Shown piece by piece: positions 1-8,622 of a DNA stretch of 35,488 nucleotides. A program made the translations under genes and the position numbers. Source of the stretch: Singulisphaera sp. GP187 (lineage in GTDB: Bacteria; Planctomycetota; Phycisphaerae; Phycisphaerales; SM1A02); the NCBI GenBank assembly GCA_945871445.1, contig CAMBWI010000022.1, positions 1 to 35,488 on the forward strand. The letters run 5' to 3'. Within the stretch, counting starts at the first letter, position 1; each line of letters starts with the position of its first letter. The notes under the pieces were generated by a model, which worked only from the letters and a program-made list of their open reading frames with translations, had not been told where the DNA came from and made no database searches.

Positions 1-1599
1 CAGCAAAATATGACAGGCGAAGAGCGCCCAGTTGTTTCAATTGGGAAGCTCATGAACCTCAGTCAAGACCGAGAGCTTCAGCAAAAAAACTTAAAAGATC
101 GAGATTCGACGCGTGTCGTAATCACAAAACTCGTTACGGGTTTCGACACGCCCGAAGTCGCCGCTCAATCTGCTGATGGATTTGCGCAGAAGCTCGATGA
201 TGCGAGAATGAATGACACCCTTCCTGAGAATGCGCTTCAGGATGTGGAAAAATATTTAAAGCTCTCTGAAGAGGTAAAGAATAGTGCGCTCGACATTGCC
301 GAACGATCAGATGAATTACGAACGCAATTGAACAACAAACTGGTCTTCCTCGGTTGGACCGCAACAGGCGCACTGGCAGATTTCGTCCCGACACCATATA
401 GCCCTAAAACTCCAGGCGTTTTCGTACACGCTGTTTCTGCGAATATGGTTTTGAACAATCAGTCTCGCTTCATTGCTCCAGACTGGATTCAGCCAATCGC
501 AATCTTGTTGTTCGGTGGTATGGCTTCTCTCTGCGCTTGTCGGCTTGCGACAGGATGGAGTGCGTTCAGTACGCTCCTTCTTGTCGCAATTTGGCTCTGG
601 TCGGCAGGGCGCTTCGCCTTCAATGACTTGTATTTGATTATGCCGCTTGTTGGACCAGCGGTTGCACCTGTCGTGTCTTGGGCAACAGGTACCGCCACGA
701 TGCAGATCTTGACTTCGCGCGATCGTGCTCGCATCACGCGACAGTTTTCGGCGCGTGTTTCGCCGCAGTTGGTTGCAAGATTGGCGAACAATCCTGATGC
801 GCTGACGATGGGCGGTCAAGAACGAGAAATCACTGTGATGTTTGGAGATCTTGCTGGATTTACTACGATTGCAGAACAGCTTGGTGGTCCAGGAGTGGTG
901 CGAACACTCAACCTATATCTCGGCCGCTTGTCTGATGAACTTGTCAGTCGCGATGCGTATGTCAATAAGTTCTTGGGCGATGGTTTTATGGCTTTCTGGT
1001 CCGCATTCGGCGACGAACCGAATCAAGAATCGCGCGCCGCAGAAAGCGCCGTTGCATGTCAAGCTGCGATGAAGGAATTGGCGCAGAATTCTGAATTCGG
1101 ATCGCCAAAGATTTCGGTACGGCTTGGTATCGCAACTGGAAAGGCCGTCGTCGGAGATTGCGGTGCGCCACCGAAACTGAACGACTACACGGCGATCGGC
1201 GATGTCGTAAATCTTGCTGCGCGTTTGGAAAGTGCGAACAAGCAGTTTGGCACTGGCATCCTGCTCGATGGTGCAACGTATCGAGGAATCATGGCGCAGG
1301 GTGGAAATTCATTGATCAAAATTCGAGCGCTTGGATCAATTATCGTCGTTGGCCAGTCGAAGCCAATTGAAATCTTCGAAGTCCTCGGCCTTGATGCAGA
1401 TGATTCGTGGATCGCAGCAACGGAACATGCCGTCGCGTTTTTTCGAGCGCAAAAAATAGAGGAATCCGCCGCCGCTTGGAAAGAATTCGAGAAGAACTTT
1501 GGAGAGTCAAAAGTTTCCAAGATGTACTTCGAAGCGATTGAATTGATTCAAGTAGGCAACGAAATTTCAGATGGAGTTTTGCGCCTGCGAACGAAGTGA
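1..1599 (+). CDS. CHASE2-domain class III adenylate cyclase, 5'-truncated by window edge
   Basis: Makes cAMP from ATP as a membrane-bound signalling enzyme. The frame is open to base 1, and the first ATG (10) lies inside a domain, so the true start is upstream of the window. Numbering from that ATG: residues 110-150 are the end of an extracytoplasmic CHASE2 sensor (VFLGWTATG, then TPYSPKTPGVFVHA), three membrane segments follow at about 161-180, 182-204 and 208-228, and the cyclase domain runs from about 270 to 450. Metal-binding aspartates are D280 (FGDLAGFT) and D324 (FLGDGF). Adenine-selecting K320 and D392 (NDYTAIGD) and the transition-state pair N401 and R405 are present, so the enzyme looks active and ATP-specific. 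About 70 residues follow the catalytic domain. It converges on the GAF-SpoIIE gene with only 33 nt between stops. Confidence 0.9.
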   Translation, partial: QQNMTGEERPVVSIGKLMNLSQDRELQQKNLKDRDSTRVVITKLVTGFDTPEVAAQSADGFAQKLDDARMNDTLPENALQDVEKYLKLSEEVKNSALDIAERSDELRTQLNNKLVFLGWTATGALADFVPTPYSPKTPGVFVHAVSANMVLNNQSRFIAPDWIQPIAILLFGGMASLCACRLATGWSAFSTLLLVAIWLWSAGRFAFNDLYLIMPLVGPAVAPVVSWATGTATMQILTSRDRARITRQFSARVSPQLVARLANNPDALTMGGQEREITVMFGDLAGFTTIAEQLGGPGVVRTLNLYLGRLSDELVSRDAYVNKFLGDGFMAFWSAFGDEPNQESRAAESAVACQAAMKELAQNSEFGSPKISVRLGIATGKAVVGDCGAPPKLNDYTAIGDVVNLAARLESANKQFGTGILLDGATYRGIMAQGGNSLIKIRALGSIIVVGQSKPIEIFEVLGLDADDSWIAATEHAVAFFRAQKIEESAAAWKEFEKNFGESKVSKMYFEAIELIQVGNEISDGVLRLRTK

Positions 1600-1632
1600 G
1601 TGAAAGAAAGTGTCGATTCAGTCAAATCAGTT

Positions 1633-2961
1633 CTAGAACAACCGCTTGACAATGATCGCCGTTCGATCATCGTCCGTAGCCTTGGCTTGCGCAAACAAGA
1701 GAGCGCAGCGATCAAGTTCCTTGCGGATCTCATCCGCAGACTTGTCCTTCATTCTGCGAATCACTTCAAAAACGCATTGTTCGCTCCATAATGTTTGCGC
1801 AGGCGACATCGCCTCGTAATAACCATCGGTGATCAAGATCAACATGTCGCCAGCTTCCAGTTTGACTTGACGAGTTTCGTCGTACGAAAAACCTGGCATG
1901 AAGATTCCAAATGGAGGCGCATCGCTTTCGATTTCTTCGAAATGATCTTTCTCCCGCCGATAGACATACACAGGGCCTTGTCCTGCGCTGAAGCATTCGA
2001 TGCTCGACGTCGCAAGATCAAGAATCCCAAGCCAGCCAGTTACAAAGCGACCAGAGGGGAGATCCTCACTCAATTGAGTATTCATCTCTCGTGCGATACG
2101 GCCAACTTTCTGCCCAAGGCGCGCAGAGATGCGAAGCATTCCTCGAGCCTGCATCGATGAGAGCGCGGGACCAACCCCATGACCAGTTGCGTCCGCAAGA
2201 AAGAAGAAGACTTTGTCGGCTGCTTCGTCAAAGTTTGCAATGGTGTTCTCGCGCATTCCAAAGACATCGAATGCATCACCGCCGCATTCTTCCGCTGGAG
2301 TACTGAATGCAGCGATGTCAAACGCAGGGTGTGCCGGTAAAAACTTTGGAAAGGAACTCTCTTGAATTTCTTTTGCGACCGACATTTCATTTTGCAATTT
2401 CACTTTGTCCAATCGATCTTGAATCAGATGAGCACGTCGAAGTGCAATACCAGCTTGCGATGCGATTCCAGAGCCAAGTTGTTCGTCGGAAAGATCGAAA
2501 ACTCCTTTGGAAGTGTTGAGCACTTGGGCCACTCCCACTAAATCGCCAGCATGGTCAACGAGAGGAATTGCCAAGATCGATTTCGTGCGATATCCCGTTC
2601 GCTTGTCCACATCGCGATTAAATCGTTCGTCTGCGTAGGCGTCTGGAATATTGATGATCTCTCGATTTGTCGCGCATGCGCCAGCAATCCCTGCTGTCGA
2701 TGGGAAACGAATCTCTCCGCTGCTCGATCCAGCAACTCCGTGTGCAACGTGAATCACCAGTTCATTTGTCTTCTCATCAAAAATGAAGACCGTTGCGCGA
2801 TCAGCATCGAGAAGATCTCGCAATGCATCGATGATCACTCCCAGTACCGCCAACAAATCGGAAGATTCCCCGAGCCGTTTTGATATATCCAGTAGTTTTT
2901 CGAGCGCACCGATATGGTGCGCCTTGGAGATTGTTGGATCTTGGTTCTTAGGAAAAGTCAC
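1633..2961 (-). CDS. GAF domain - SpoIIE/RsbU-type PP2C serine phosphatase
   Basis: Predicted soluble phosphatase (442 aa) that dephosphorylates a serine/threonine phosphoprotein, in known relatives usually an anti-sigma-factor antagonist. A GAF sensor domain covers about residues 35-180 (DADRATVFIFDE, GIAGACATNREIINIPDAY). A helical linker with AKEIQESSFPK, typical of RsbU proteins, leads into a SpoIIE/PP2C domain to the end. Acidic metal-binding motifs are present: EECGGDAFD, FFLADATGHGVGPAL, LILITDGYYEA and DDDRTAIIVKR. No transmembrane segment is evident. The start is GTG (2961) with a poor ribosome site; it lies 6 nt after the FG-GAP gene, so co-transcription is likely. No STAS-domain antagonist or sigma factor is in the window, so the substrate is unknown. 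Confidence 0.88.
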   Translation of the reverse strand: MTFPKNQDPTISKAHHIGALEKLLDISKRLGESSDLLAVLGVIIDALRDLLDADRATVFIFDEKTNELVIHVAHGVAGSSSGEIRFPSTAGIAGACATNREIINIPDAYADERFNRDVDKRTGYRTKSILAIPLVDHAGDLVGVAQVLNTSKGVFDLSDEQLGSGIASQAGIALRRAHLIQDRLDKVKLQNEMSVAKEIQESSFPKFLPAHPAFDIAAFSTPAEECGGDAFDVFGMRENTIANFDEAADKVFFFLADATGHGVGPALSSMQARGMLRISARLGQKVGRIAREMNTQLSEDLPSGRFVTGWLGILDLATSSIECFSAGQGPVYVYRREKDHFEEIESDAPPFGIFMPGFSYDETRQVKLEAGDMLILITDGYYEAMSPAQTLWSEQCVFEVIRRMKDKSADEIRKELDRCALLFAQAKATDDDRTAIIVKRLF

Positions 2962-2967
2962 TCTGGA

Positions 2968-5361
2968 TTATTTCTTTTCGGTCGGTGGAGTCGTTGCCGC
3001 CGCCGCTGCTGCAGAAGCCTTGGTCATTTGTGGATAGAGCAGAATCCGGTCGTGACACATCAAGATGAGATCGTTTGCTCCATCACCACTGACATCTTGA
3101 ATGATCGCTTGGCTTGGCTCAAATTCACGAGGTTCGCCGCCAGAAAAGAGTCGACTTTCGAAGACTCGGAAACTGACCGCAGGAAGGAGAGTGTGCGATT
3201 GACTTATGCCAATCACATCGAGCATCTGCTTCCCCGCATCGAGGACGACCAAGTCAGTCATTCCATCTTGGTTCAGATCACCAACACCGAGTTCGTGTGG
3301 AACGCGACCAAGATCATCGGTGCGCCAAGACGAAAGCTCTTCAAGTTTCTCTCGACTTCCGCTGAATCGCATAACGCCGAAGCCATCATTGCCAACGAGA
3401 AGCAATCCTTGATCTTTTCCACCAGTAAATGGGCCCGCGGCGAGTGAGTTGAACTTGAATCCTTTCACATCGAATTCATCAGCTTGCTTCCACTTTTTTG
3501 CCATTGCATCTCGAGTGAAGATGATGACTTTTCCATTTTCGCTGTCACCGGCTGCGATTCGATCGCCTTGTCGAGTGATCGAACTAAACTTGGTGTCGCC
3601 GCGAGGTGCGTTGATCTGTTCGACAACTTGCCAGCCGAGTTTGGCGTCGAATCGAAGTGCGCGAACAAAGTTTCGGTCTGCGACGAGCAATTCTGGGCGA
3701 CCATCACCGTCAATATCAGTCGTCGTAGTGTTCTGCGCATTCGCCGCCTGTGCGAGTCCAAACTGCGCCATATCTTTACTTTCGAAAGTTTTGAATGTCG
3801 GCGGTGCACCTTTGACGTCGCCTTCCTTAGGCGTTTCGTGGCGAAGCATGGTCATCGGTTTGTCGGGAGTGAAGAGAAGAAGGTCTGTCAGCGAATCTTG
3901 ATCCGCATCGAGAGCGAGAATCGTGTCAGGCGCGCGGCTGAGTGCTCCCAGAGGAATGGTCACTTTGTCGGTTGTTGAACCATCAGCTGGTTGCAATTCG
4001 ATTGAATAGTTTCGTCCATCTTTTCCGATGATTGCCACCCAATTCCGTCCATCAATATTGACCAGCCCAAGTGCAACCGGAACATTCCCGCCAGTCAGCG
4101 GCATCGTCTGAGGAAAATCCAGCCCGTCGTTGCTGAACGAAGTGCGTCCAACAACGCCTTCCTTCTCGCTGCTTAAAAAAACCTCGGCCTTTGAGTTGCC
4201 ATCAACATCCCCAGCAACGATGAAATCAAGATCGCTGTAGGCAGGTGAATTCTGCATTCCTACAAATCCGCGTCCCGGAACTTGCTGAAAAATAGAGACA
4301 GCATTCGCTTCGGTGTTTGTCGCCATCAAATCAGGAAGGCCATCTCCATTGATATCTGCAATCGCCGTATCTCTTTTTCGATTTCCAGTGTCGGTGAATG
4401 CCCAAGTCTGAAGACTTGCCTCGCGATCGCCGCCTTCAGTGATTGGTTCGTTTGCCACTTTCAGCAGCACCACTCGCCGAGATGGCTTTTCAACTACAGC
4501 AAGCCCAGCACCTTTATTGCCTGGAAGTTGAACAATGTCTGCGTCCCGTAGGGGCGGCATTTCAAATCGAGTTTGTGCGCCCAGCGCAGAAACACCATTC
4601 TTCTTCGATCCAAACCAGGCACGCAGAGGCGCAGAATCGTCAGGGAGAATTCCCACGAGATCATTCGAGCCATCGCCATCAAGATCGTTGGCAATGATTG
4701 CAACCACATTTCCATTTCCAGCGGAGAGTTCTATCGGAGTTCCTAAATCAGAACCAGTGAATGGCCAGATTTGAATGCGTCCATTTGCGATTCCGACAAG
4801 TTCTGGTTTGTCGTCTCCAATGAGATTCATAATCATCAGAGCATCTCGACTTGAATTGAGATTCTTGATCGTGTGTTTTCGGACAACTTCGAAAACACCG
4901 GGCGTTACTTGGCGCATAAAGACAATCTTTCCGCTGCTCGCTGAATAGATCAAATCCATTCGCTTATCCCCGTCAAAATCAAATGGAAGAACTGTGCCGA
5001 CTGCGTCTGAAACGGGAACTTCTACGCGTCGAAAACGCCAATGCTGCGGAATTTCGTTGATGCTCGATGTTGGTGGGACTTCATCGGTGGGCTTTGCACC
5101 AACCTTCTGATAGAGCAAGTCGATGCGACTATTGCGATTATTAATTGCAATGAGATCGCTCTTGCCGTCGCCGTCAAGATCAGCGGATGAAAGTGGACCT
5201 CCACCTCTGTCAACCTTGATCGCATCGACGCCATCGAATCCAAAGTGATCCGAAATTCGGTTGCCACTCGGTGCTGGAGTTTGCGCTGAGGCAATGTCGG
5301 TTGCCAAGAGGAGTGCGGAACCGAAGAGTAAGGGCGCACAATATGAAAAAGTATTTTGCAT
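2968..5361 (-). CDS. Secreted FG-GAP/VCBS-repeat protein
   Basis: Predicted exported beta-propeller-like protein of 797 aa. The ATG at 5361 is chosen over an in-frame ATG at 5409 because it gives a clean signal peptide (MQNTFSYCAPLLFGSALLLA..ASAQ) and has AGGA 8 nt upstream; the longer form would also run into the neighbouring divergent start. At least nine calcium-binding-loop repeats are visible between residues about 61 and 765, for example DLDGDGKSDL, DFDGDKRMDL, DLDGDGSNDL, DINGDGLPDL, DIDGDGRPEL, DLNQDGMTDL and DVSGDGANDL. The tail is alanine-rich and ends TPPTEKK. There is no enzymatic domain. Such repeats are known from integrin-like and surface-binding proteins; the ligand is unknown. 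It is followed by the GAF-SpoIIE gene and divergent from the HtrA-like protease. Confidence 0.85.
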   Translation of the reverse strand: MQNTFSYCAPLLFGSALLLATDIASAQTPAPSGNRISDHFGFDGVDAIKVDRGGGPLSSADLDGDGKSDLIAINNRNSRIDLLYQKVGAKPTDEVPPTSSINEIPQHWRFRRVEVPVSDAVGTVLPFDFDGDKRMDLIYSASSGKIVFMRQVTPGVFEVVRKHTIKNLNSSRDALMIMNLIGDDKPELVGIANGRIQIWPFTGSDLGTPIELSAGNGNVVAIIANDLDGDGSNDLVGILPDDSAPLRAWFGSKKNGVSALGAQTRFEMPPLRDADIVQLPGNKGAGLAVVEKPSRRVVLLKVANEPITEGGDREASLQTWAFTDTGNRKRDTAIADINGDGLPDLMATNTEANAVSIFQQVPGRGFVGMQNSPAYSDLDFIVAGDVDGNSKAEVFLSSEKEGVVGRTSFSNDGLDFPQTMPLTGGNVPVALGLVNIDGRNWVAIIGKDGRNYSIELQPADGSTTDKVTIPLGALSRAPDTILALDADQDSLTDLLLFTPDKPMTMLRHETPKEGDVKGAPPTFKTFESKDMAQFGLAQAANAQNTTTTDIDGDGRPELLVADRNFVRALRFDAKLGWQVVEQINAPRGDTKFSSITRQGDRIAAGDSENGKVIIFTRDAMAKKWKQADEFDVKGFKFNSLAAGPFTGGKDQGLLLVGNDGFGVMRFSGSREKLEELSSWRTDDLGRVPHELGVGDLNQDGMTDLVVLDAGKQMLDVIGISQSHTLLPAVSFRVFESRLFSGGEPREFEPSQAIIQDVSGDGANDLILMCHDRILLYPQMTKASAAAAAATTPPTEKK

Positions 5362-5388
5362 GAGTATTCCTAGAAGGGGGTTGCAAGT

Positions 5389-5394
5389 TATAGT
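5389..5394 (+). promoter_or_regulatory. Possible -10 element for the HtrA-like protease gene
   Basis: TATAGT lies 29 nt before the chosen start and would give a leader of roughly 23 nt containing the GGAG ribosome site. No good -35 hexamer sits 16-18 nt upstream (ATTCCT at 5366-5371), so this is weak. The same 62-nt gap must also hold the promoter of the divergent FG-GAP gene. Confidence 0.3.
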
Positions 5395-5423
5395 AACGCT
5401 TCCCACCAATGGAGACCCAAACT

Positions 5424-6407
5424 ATGTCCAAGGCAATTTCAATCACCCTTTGCGCTCTTGTGTTCTGCTCTATTTTCGCTTTTGCAGACGATGTCAAATC
5501 GCCATCGCCTGCGGATGTTGTCATCTTGAAAAGTGGACGACGCATCGAAGGCGATGTCGTCAAGCGAAGCGACCGTCGCGTGTGGCTTGATGTTGGACCA
5601 GATGTACTGGTCTTTGATATGACGGATGTTGCGGAAGTTCAGAATGCCGAAGGTGTCTCGCAGATCAAGCGAACCGAAGATTCGCTTTTTTCGACTGCCG
5701 AAAATCTGCCAGAACTTTCGCCGCGCGAACACGCCAAGATCATTGGCCCAGCGGTCATCAAAGTTTCAACTCCCGCTGGGCTCGGTTCTGGAGTGATCAT
5801 TAGTCCGGAGGGATATGCGATCACGAATGCGCATGTTGTGCAGGGCGAAACAAATTTGCGAACCACGATTTGGTTGCCGCAGACAGATGGAACTCTCAAG
5901 CGAATGGAAATCGAAGATGTCGAACTGATCGCAGTGAATAATCAACTCGATCTTGCATTGATCAAAATCAAGCACCCTGATGGCAAGCCATTCTGTTCTG
6001 CACCAGTGATTTTGCAAGACGGTTTAGAAATCGGACAACCAGTTTTCGCAATCGGCAATCCACTTGGACTTGAACGAACTATGACTCAAGGCGTTGTCTC
6101 GACCACTTCGCGAAACTTTGATGGCTTGACGTACATCCAGACAGATACTGCGATTAATCCTGGCAATTCTGGTGGTCCGCTGTTCAATACTCGTGGCGAA
6201 GTTGTCGGCATCACGAATATGGGAATCCGTGGCGGAGAATCTCTCGGATTTGCAATTCCTGCTCGATATTTAAAGGATTTTGTTCGCAATCGCGAGGCGT
6301 TCGCATATGACCGAAACAACCCAAATTCGGGCAATAATTATTTGAAGCCACCTCCACGGAAGGACTTTAACGCACCTCCACAGGTGAAGGACGCAAGCGG
6401 CGGTTGA
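5424..6407 (+). CDS. Secreted trypsin-like (HtrA/DegP-type) serine protease without PDZ domain
   Basis: Predicted periplasmic S1C-family protease, 327 aa. The start at 5424 is preferred over ATG 5409: it has GGAG 9 nt upstream and begins the signal peptide (MSKAISITLCALVFCSIFAFADD). Residues about 30-80 form a small beta-rich N-terminal unit (VVILKSGRRIEGDVVKR) before the protease. The catalytic triad is visible: H137 (TNAHVV), D176 (LDLALI) and S249 (NPGNSGGPLF). The typical HtrA C-terminal PDZ domain is absent; the protein ends about 50 residues after the protease core in a Pro/Asn-rich tail. It is divergent from the FG-GAP gene, and the next gene follows 36 nt downstream on the same strand. 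DegP-like quality control is a family-based inference. Confidence 0.87.
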   Translation: MSKAISITLCALVFCSIFAFADDVKSPSPADVVILKSGRRIEGDVVKRSDRRVWLDVGPDVLVFDMTDVAEVQNAEGVSQIKRTEDSLFSTAENLPELSPREHAKIIGPAVIKVSTPAGLGSGVIISPEGYAITNAHVVQGETNLRTTIWLPQTDGTLKRMEIEDVELIAVNNQLDLALIKIKHPDGKPFCSAPVILQDGLEIGQPVFAIGNPLGLERTMTQGVVSTTSRNFDGLTYIQTDTAINPGNSGGPLFNTRGEVVGITNMGIRGGESLGFAIPARYLKDFVRNREAFAYDRNNPNSGNNYLKPPPRKDFNAPPQVKDASGG

Positions 6408-6443
6408 TTCTTGTTCTGTAGTAAAACTGACGGAGCCTCGATT

Positions 6444-8261
6444 ATGAAACAAACTTCTATTCAATATTCGTTTTTCTCATTCGCACTTCTCTGCGCTCCA
6501 GTTGCTTTCTGCGCAGCTGATGAAGTCAAGTTCGAATCGATGGCACCGAAGGGGAGTGCATTGATCATTTCTGCGAAGGATGTCAACGCAACAATGGAGC
6601 GCTTTCAGCAATCTCCTATTGGAGAGATCATGAAGGCTCCTGAAATTGCATCTCTTATGGCTGAGGCAAATAAAGAAGCAGCGCTGAAGCGTTCAGAATC
6701 ACTTCAGGATCTTGGAGTTGATGCAGATGAAGTCCCGTGGCCAGGACCGATTGGTGCCTCATTCTTCGTCGAGAGAAATGAAGAGTTGGATGCGCTCGAA
6801 CTTGGATTGTTGGTGTGGGCTGACTATGGCCCTCGCGCAGATCTTGCAGGGAAAATTTTTGACGCAGTGATTCGCGACAGGGAAAAAGATTTTGGCAAAC
6901 CATTCGAGCAAATCGAAATTGAAGGCGGAGTGAAGGCAACACGCATTCTCTTACCGAATGACGATGAAGAACTCGATCCACAAAATCCACAACCCCCAAG
7001 TCGCCGTCGTCCGCGAGGAATGGACGCACTTGGTCAAATCACTGCGTTACCAGAGGCGATGTTTTACATTCGCGTTGGCTCGCAGTTTTTCGCGGCAAGC
7101 AGTATCCCAACGCTTGAAGACGCAATGGCATCTGCAAATGGGAAACCAACTCCGTGCGTTGCCGAGACGGAAGATTGGAGAGGAGTTTCGGCGATGATTG
7201 GCGACCAAGATGTTTCAGTTGTTTTCTTAACCGCGCCTATTCAGGGACTTCTCGCACCCGTTTTCGCAGGCCCGATGGCATCTGCACAAGTTGCGACCAA
7301 GGAAATGTTTGGTGATATTCGCGGTTGGGCGATCACGATGAATGGAAAGAATGAGCAGGCGATCTTCGATGTTGCTGTGTCGGCATACATTCCCGGAGCC
7401 AAGGTTGGTTTGATGGACATACTTTCAGACGCATCGCCTGTCTTGCCACCGCCGACACTCTTGGGCGACGATGCAGTGATCTATCAGAGACTGAATGTGC
7501 GATTCAGTTCAATCATGGCGATGATCGAGGATGTTGTCGCATCTTTGCCTGAGAATGAAGCAGATGCAATCTCACCAATGCTCCAACAGTATGGCCCTGG
7601 GATGACGAAGGCATTCGCAAGCATTGGTCCAGAGGTGTTTACCGTTGGACGCAAGGCTCCTGAAGGTGAGGAGGGGATGCGAAGTTTTACGGCAATTCGT
7701 TGCGGGGATGAAAAAGTAACCAATGCATTGTTGGCAACCATGCTGCCATCGATGGGGATGATGCCAAGAGATTTTCAAGGGCAGATTCTTTATGGCGGTG
7801 AAGGTCTTGGATCGGAGATTGGTCTTGGTGGTGGAGCATTGGTTATGGGTGCAAATGAAGCCGTTGAGCAAGCTCTTCGATCTGCAAACGATCCTTCTGT
7901 GAAATCCCTTGGGGAAAATGCTTTGTATCGCAAATGTCTTGCATCAATTGCGCCGGGCGAGATTGTTGGTTGGGGCTATATGGATCTGCCTGTATTTCTC
8001 GATCAAAATCGCAAGGATATATTGGCTTTAGATGAGAGGTTTGAAATGGATCCTGATGATGGTGATGCTGAAGATGAAGGCAGTTCTATAAATGTGATTG
8101 TTCCGACGCAATTCGATGAATCGATGAAGCCTGCGCTCGAGAAAATTGATCTCGCAATGTTGAATCGCTATTTCGGTCCACTGGTTTGGGATATTCGCAG
8201 TCAAGCGAAAGGCTTGCAGATGCGCGCTGTGTGGTTGAAAACTGTTGAAGCGGTGAAATAA
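6444..8261 (+). CDS. Large secreted protein of unknown function
   Basis: A 605-residue exported protein I do not recognise. The start at 6444 is chosen over the in-frame 6411 because GGAG lies 8 nt upstream and it begins directly with a signal peptide (MKQTSIQYSFFSFALLCAPVAFC). The mature part opens with a strand-helix stretch, APKGSALIISAKDVNATMERF, of a kind seen in large planctomycete secreted proteins annotated only as domains of unknown function (DUF3352-like); that likeness is an impression. A proline/arginine-rich insertion (about residue 185-200) and an acidic loop near residue 545 (DPDDGDAEDEG) look disordered. No catalytic motif, repeats or C-terminal anchor were seen. It follows the protease by 36 nt and may be co-transcribed with it. 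Confidence 0.75.
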   Translation: MKQTSIQYSFFSFALLCAPVAFCAADEVKFESMAPKGSALIISAKDVNATMERFQQSPIGEIMKAPEIASLMAEANKEAALKRSESLQDLGVDADEVPWPGPIGASFFVERNEELDALELGLLVWADYGPRADLAGKIFDAVIRDREKDFGKPFEQIEIEGGVKATRILLPNDDEELDPQNPQPPSRRRPRGMDALGQITALPEAMFYIRVGSQFFAASSIPTLEDAMASANGKPTPCVAETEDWRGVSAMIGDQDVSVVFLTAPIQGLLAPVFAGPMASAQVATKEMFGDIRGWAITMNGKNEQAIFDVAVSAYIPGAKVGLMDILSDASPVLPPPTLLGDDAVIYQRLNVRFSSIMAMIEDVVASLPENEADAISPMLQQYGPGMTKAFASIGPEVFTVGRKAPEGEEGMRSFTAIRCGDEKVTNALLATMLPSMGMMPRDFQGQILYGGEGLGSEIGLGGGALVMGANEAVEQALRSANDPSVKSLGENALYRKCLASIAPGEIVGWGYMDLPVFLDQNRKDILALDERFEMDPDDGDAEDEGSSINVIVPTQFDESMKPALEKIDLAMLNRYFGPLVWDIRSQAKGLQMRAVWLKTVEAVK

Positions 8262-8276
8262 AGTCATCGAGCGACG

Positions 8277-8367
8277 GAAACAGCGGCCGAAACAGCGGCC
8301 GAAACAGCGGCAGAAACAGCGGCGAAACAGCGGCCGAAACAGCGGCAGAAACAGCGGCGAAACAGCG
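8277..8367. repeat. Tandem array of GAAACAGCG units (8 copies)
   Basis: Eight exact copies of the nonamer GAAACAGCG, at 8277, 8289, 8301, 8313, 8324, 8336, 8348 and 8359, are separated by 2- or 3-nt spacers (GCC, GCC, GCA, GC, GCC, GCA, GC). The period is therefore 12 or 11 bp, close to one helical turn. The array is introduced by GCGACG, as is the second array downstream. The mixed period argues against a coding origin. Confidence 0.92.
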
Positions 8368-8391
8368 GCAGAATCGGACAGCACATTGAGA

Positions 8392-8519
8392 CAGCCGTGG
8401 AAAGTCCTCTCGGGGCTCAAACAGTCCTCGGCGACCGACACGATCCATTCAATCGACGCTCGAGAGCAAGTTCAGTCGGCCGCCTGCGGAACTCGCCCGA
8501 GAGAACTTTCCAGCGGCTG
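8392..8519. repeat. Long imperfect inverted repeat / stem-loop
   Basis: The arm 8392-8414 (CAGCCGTGGAAAG..TCGGG) is complementary to 8496-8519 with one C/A mismatch (8406/8504) and one bulged G (8513), giving 22 base pairs. Inside it, 8430-8439 (GGCGACCGAC) pairs with 8475-8484 (GTCGGCCGCC), 9 of 10. The whole folds as a roughly 128-nt branched or interrupted hairpin between the two GAAACAGCG arrays. No T-run follows on either strand, so it is not a standard intrinsic terminator, although it could still act as an mRNA 3'-end barrier. Confidence 0.85.
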
Positions 8520-8541
8520 ACACGGTGAGTGATGTGCGACG

Positions 8542-8574
8542 GAAACAGCGACGGAAACAGCGGCAGAAACAGCG
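8542..8574. repeat. Second GAAACAGCG array (3 copies)
   Basis: Three exact copies at 8542, 8554 and 8566 are separated by ACG and GCA, again introduced by GCGACG. They have the same orientation as the larger array on the other side of the inverted repeat, so the arrays are direct, not inverted, flanks. Confidence 0.9.
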
Positions 8575-8622
8575 GCCGTTGACTCAGTTTTGTAGGTCAA
8601 TACAAAAGAAAACGCTGCGTTT

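Larger units (their letters stand above)
8262..8622. other. Non-coding region between convergent genes, repeat-bearing
   Basis: This 361-nt gap separates the secreted-protein gene from uvrB, which converge. It is richer in G and C than its neighbours and holds, in order, a tandem-repeat array, a long inverted repeat and a second short array of the same repeat. Open frames can be drawn through it, but they encode only repeat-derived low-complexity peptides (AAVSAAVS, PLFLPLFRPLF) and have no plausible start context. No classical hairpin plus T-run terminator is seen. Confidence 0.75.

Noticed and set aside
842-1072. 76-residue plus-strand frame inside the cyclase gene
   Set aside because: It is an out-of-frame shadow of the strongly conserved cyclase domain.
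5362-5409. Longer FG-GAP protein start at 5409
   Set aside because: It would put 16 polar residues ahead of a clean signal peptide and lacks a ribosome site; ATG 5361 has AGGA at good spacing.
8392-8519. Standard intrinsic terminator for uvrB or the secreted-protein gene
   Set aside because: The stem is long but no T-run follows on either strand.
8277-8574. CRISPR-like array
   Set aside because: Units are 9 bp with 2-3-nt separators; there are no unique 30-nt spacers and no cas genes.
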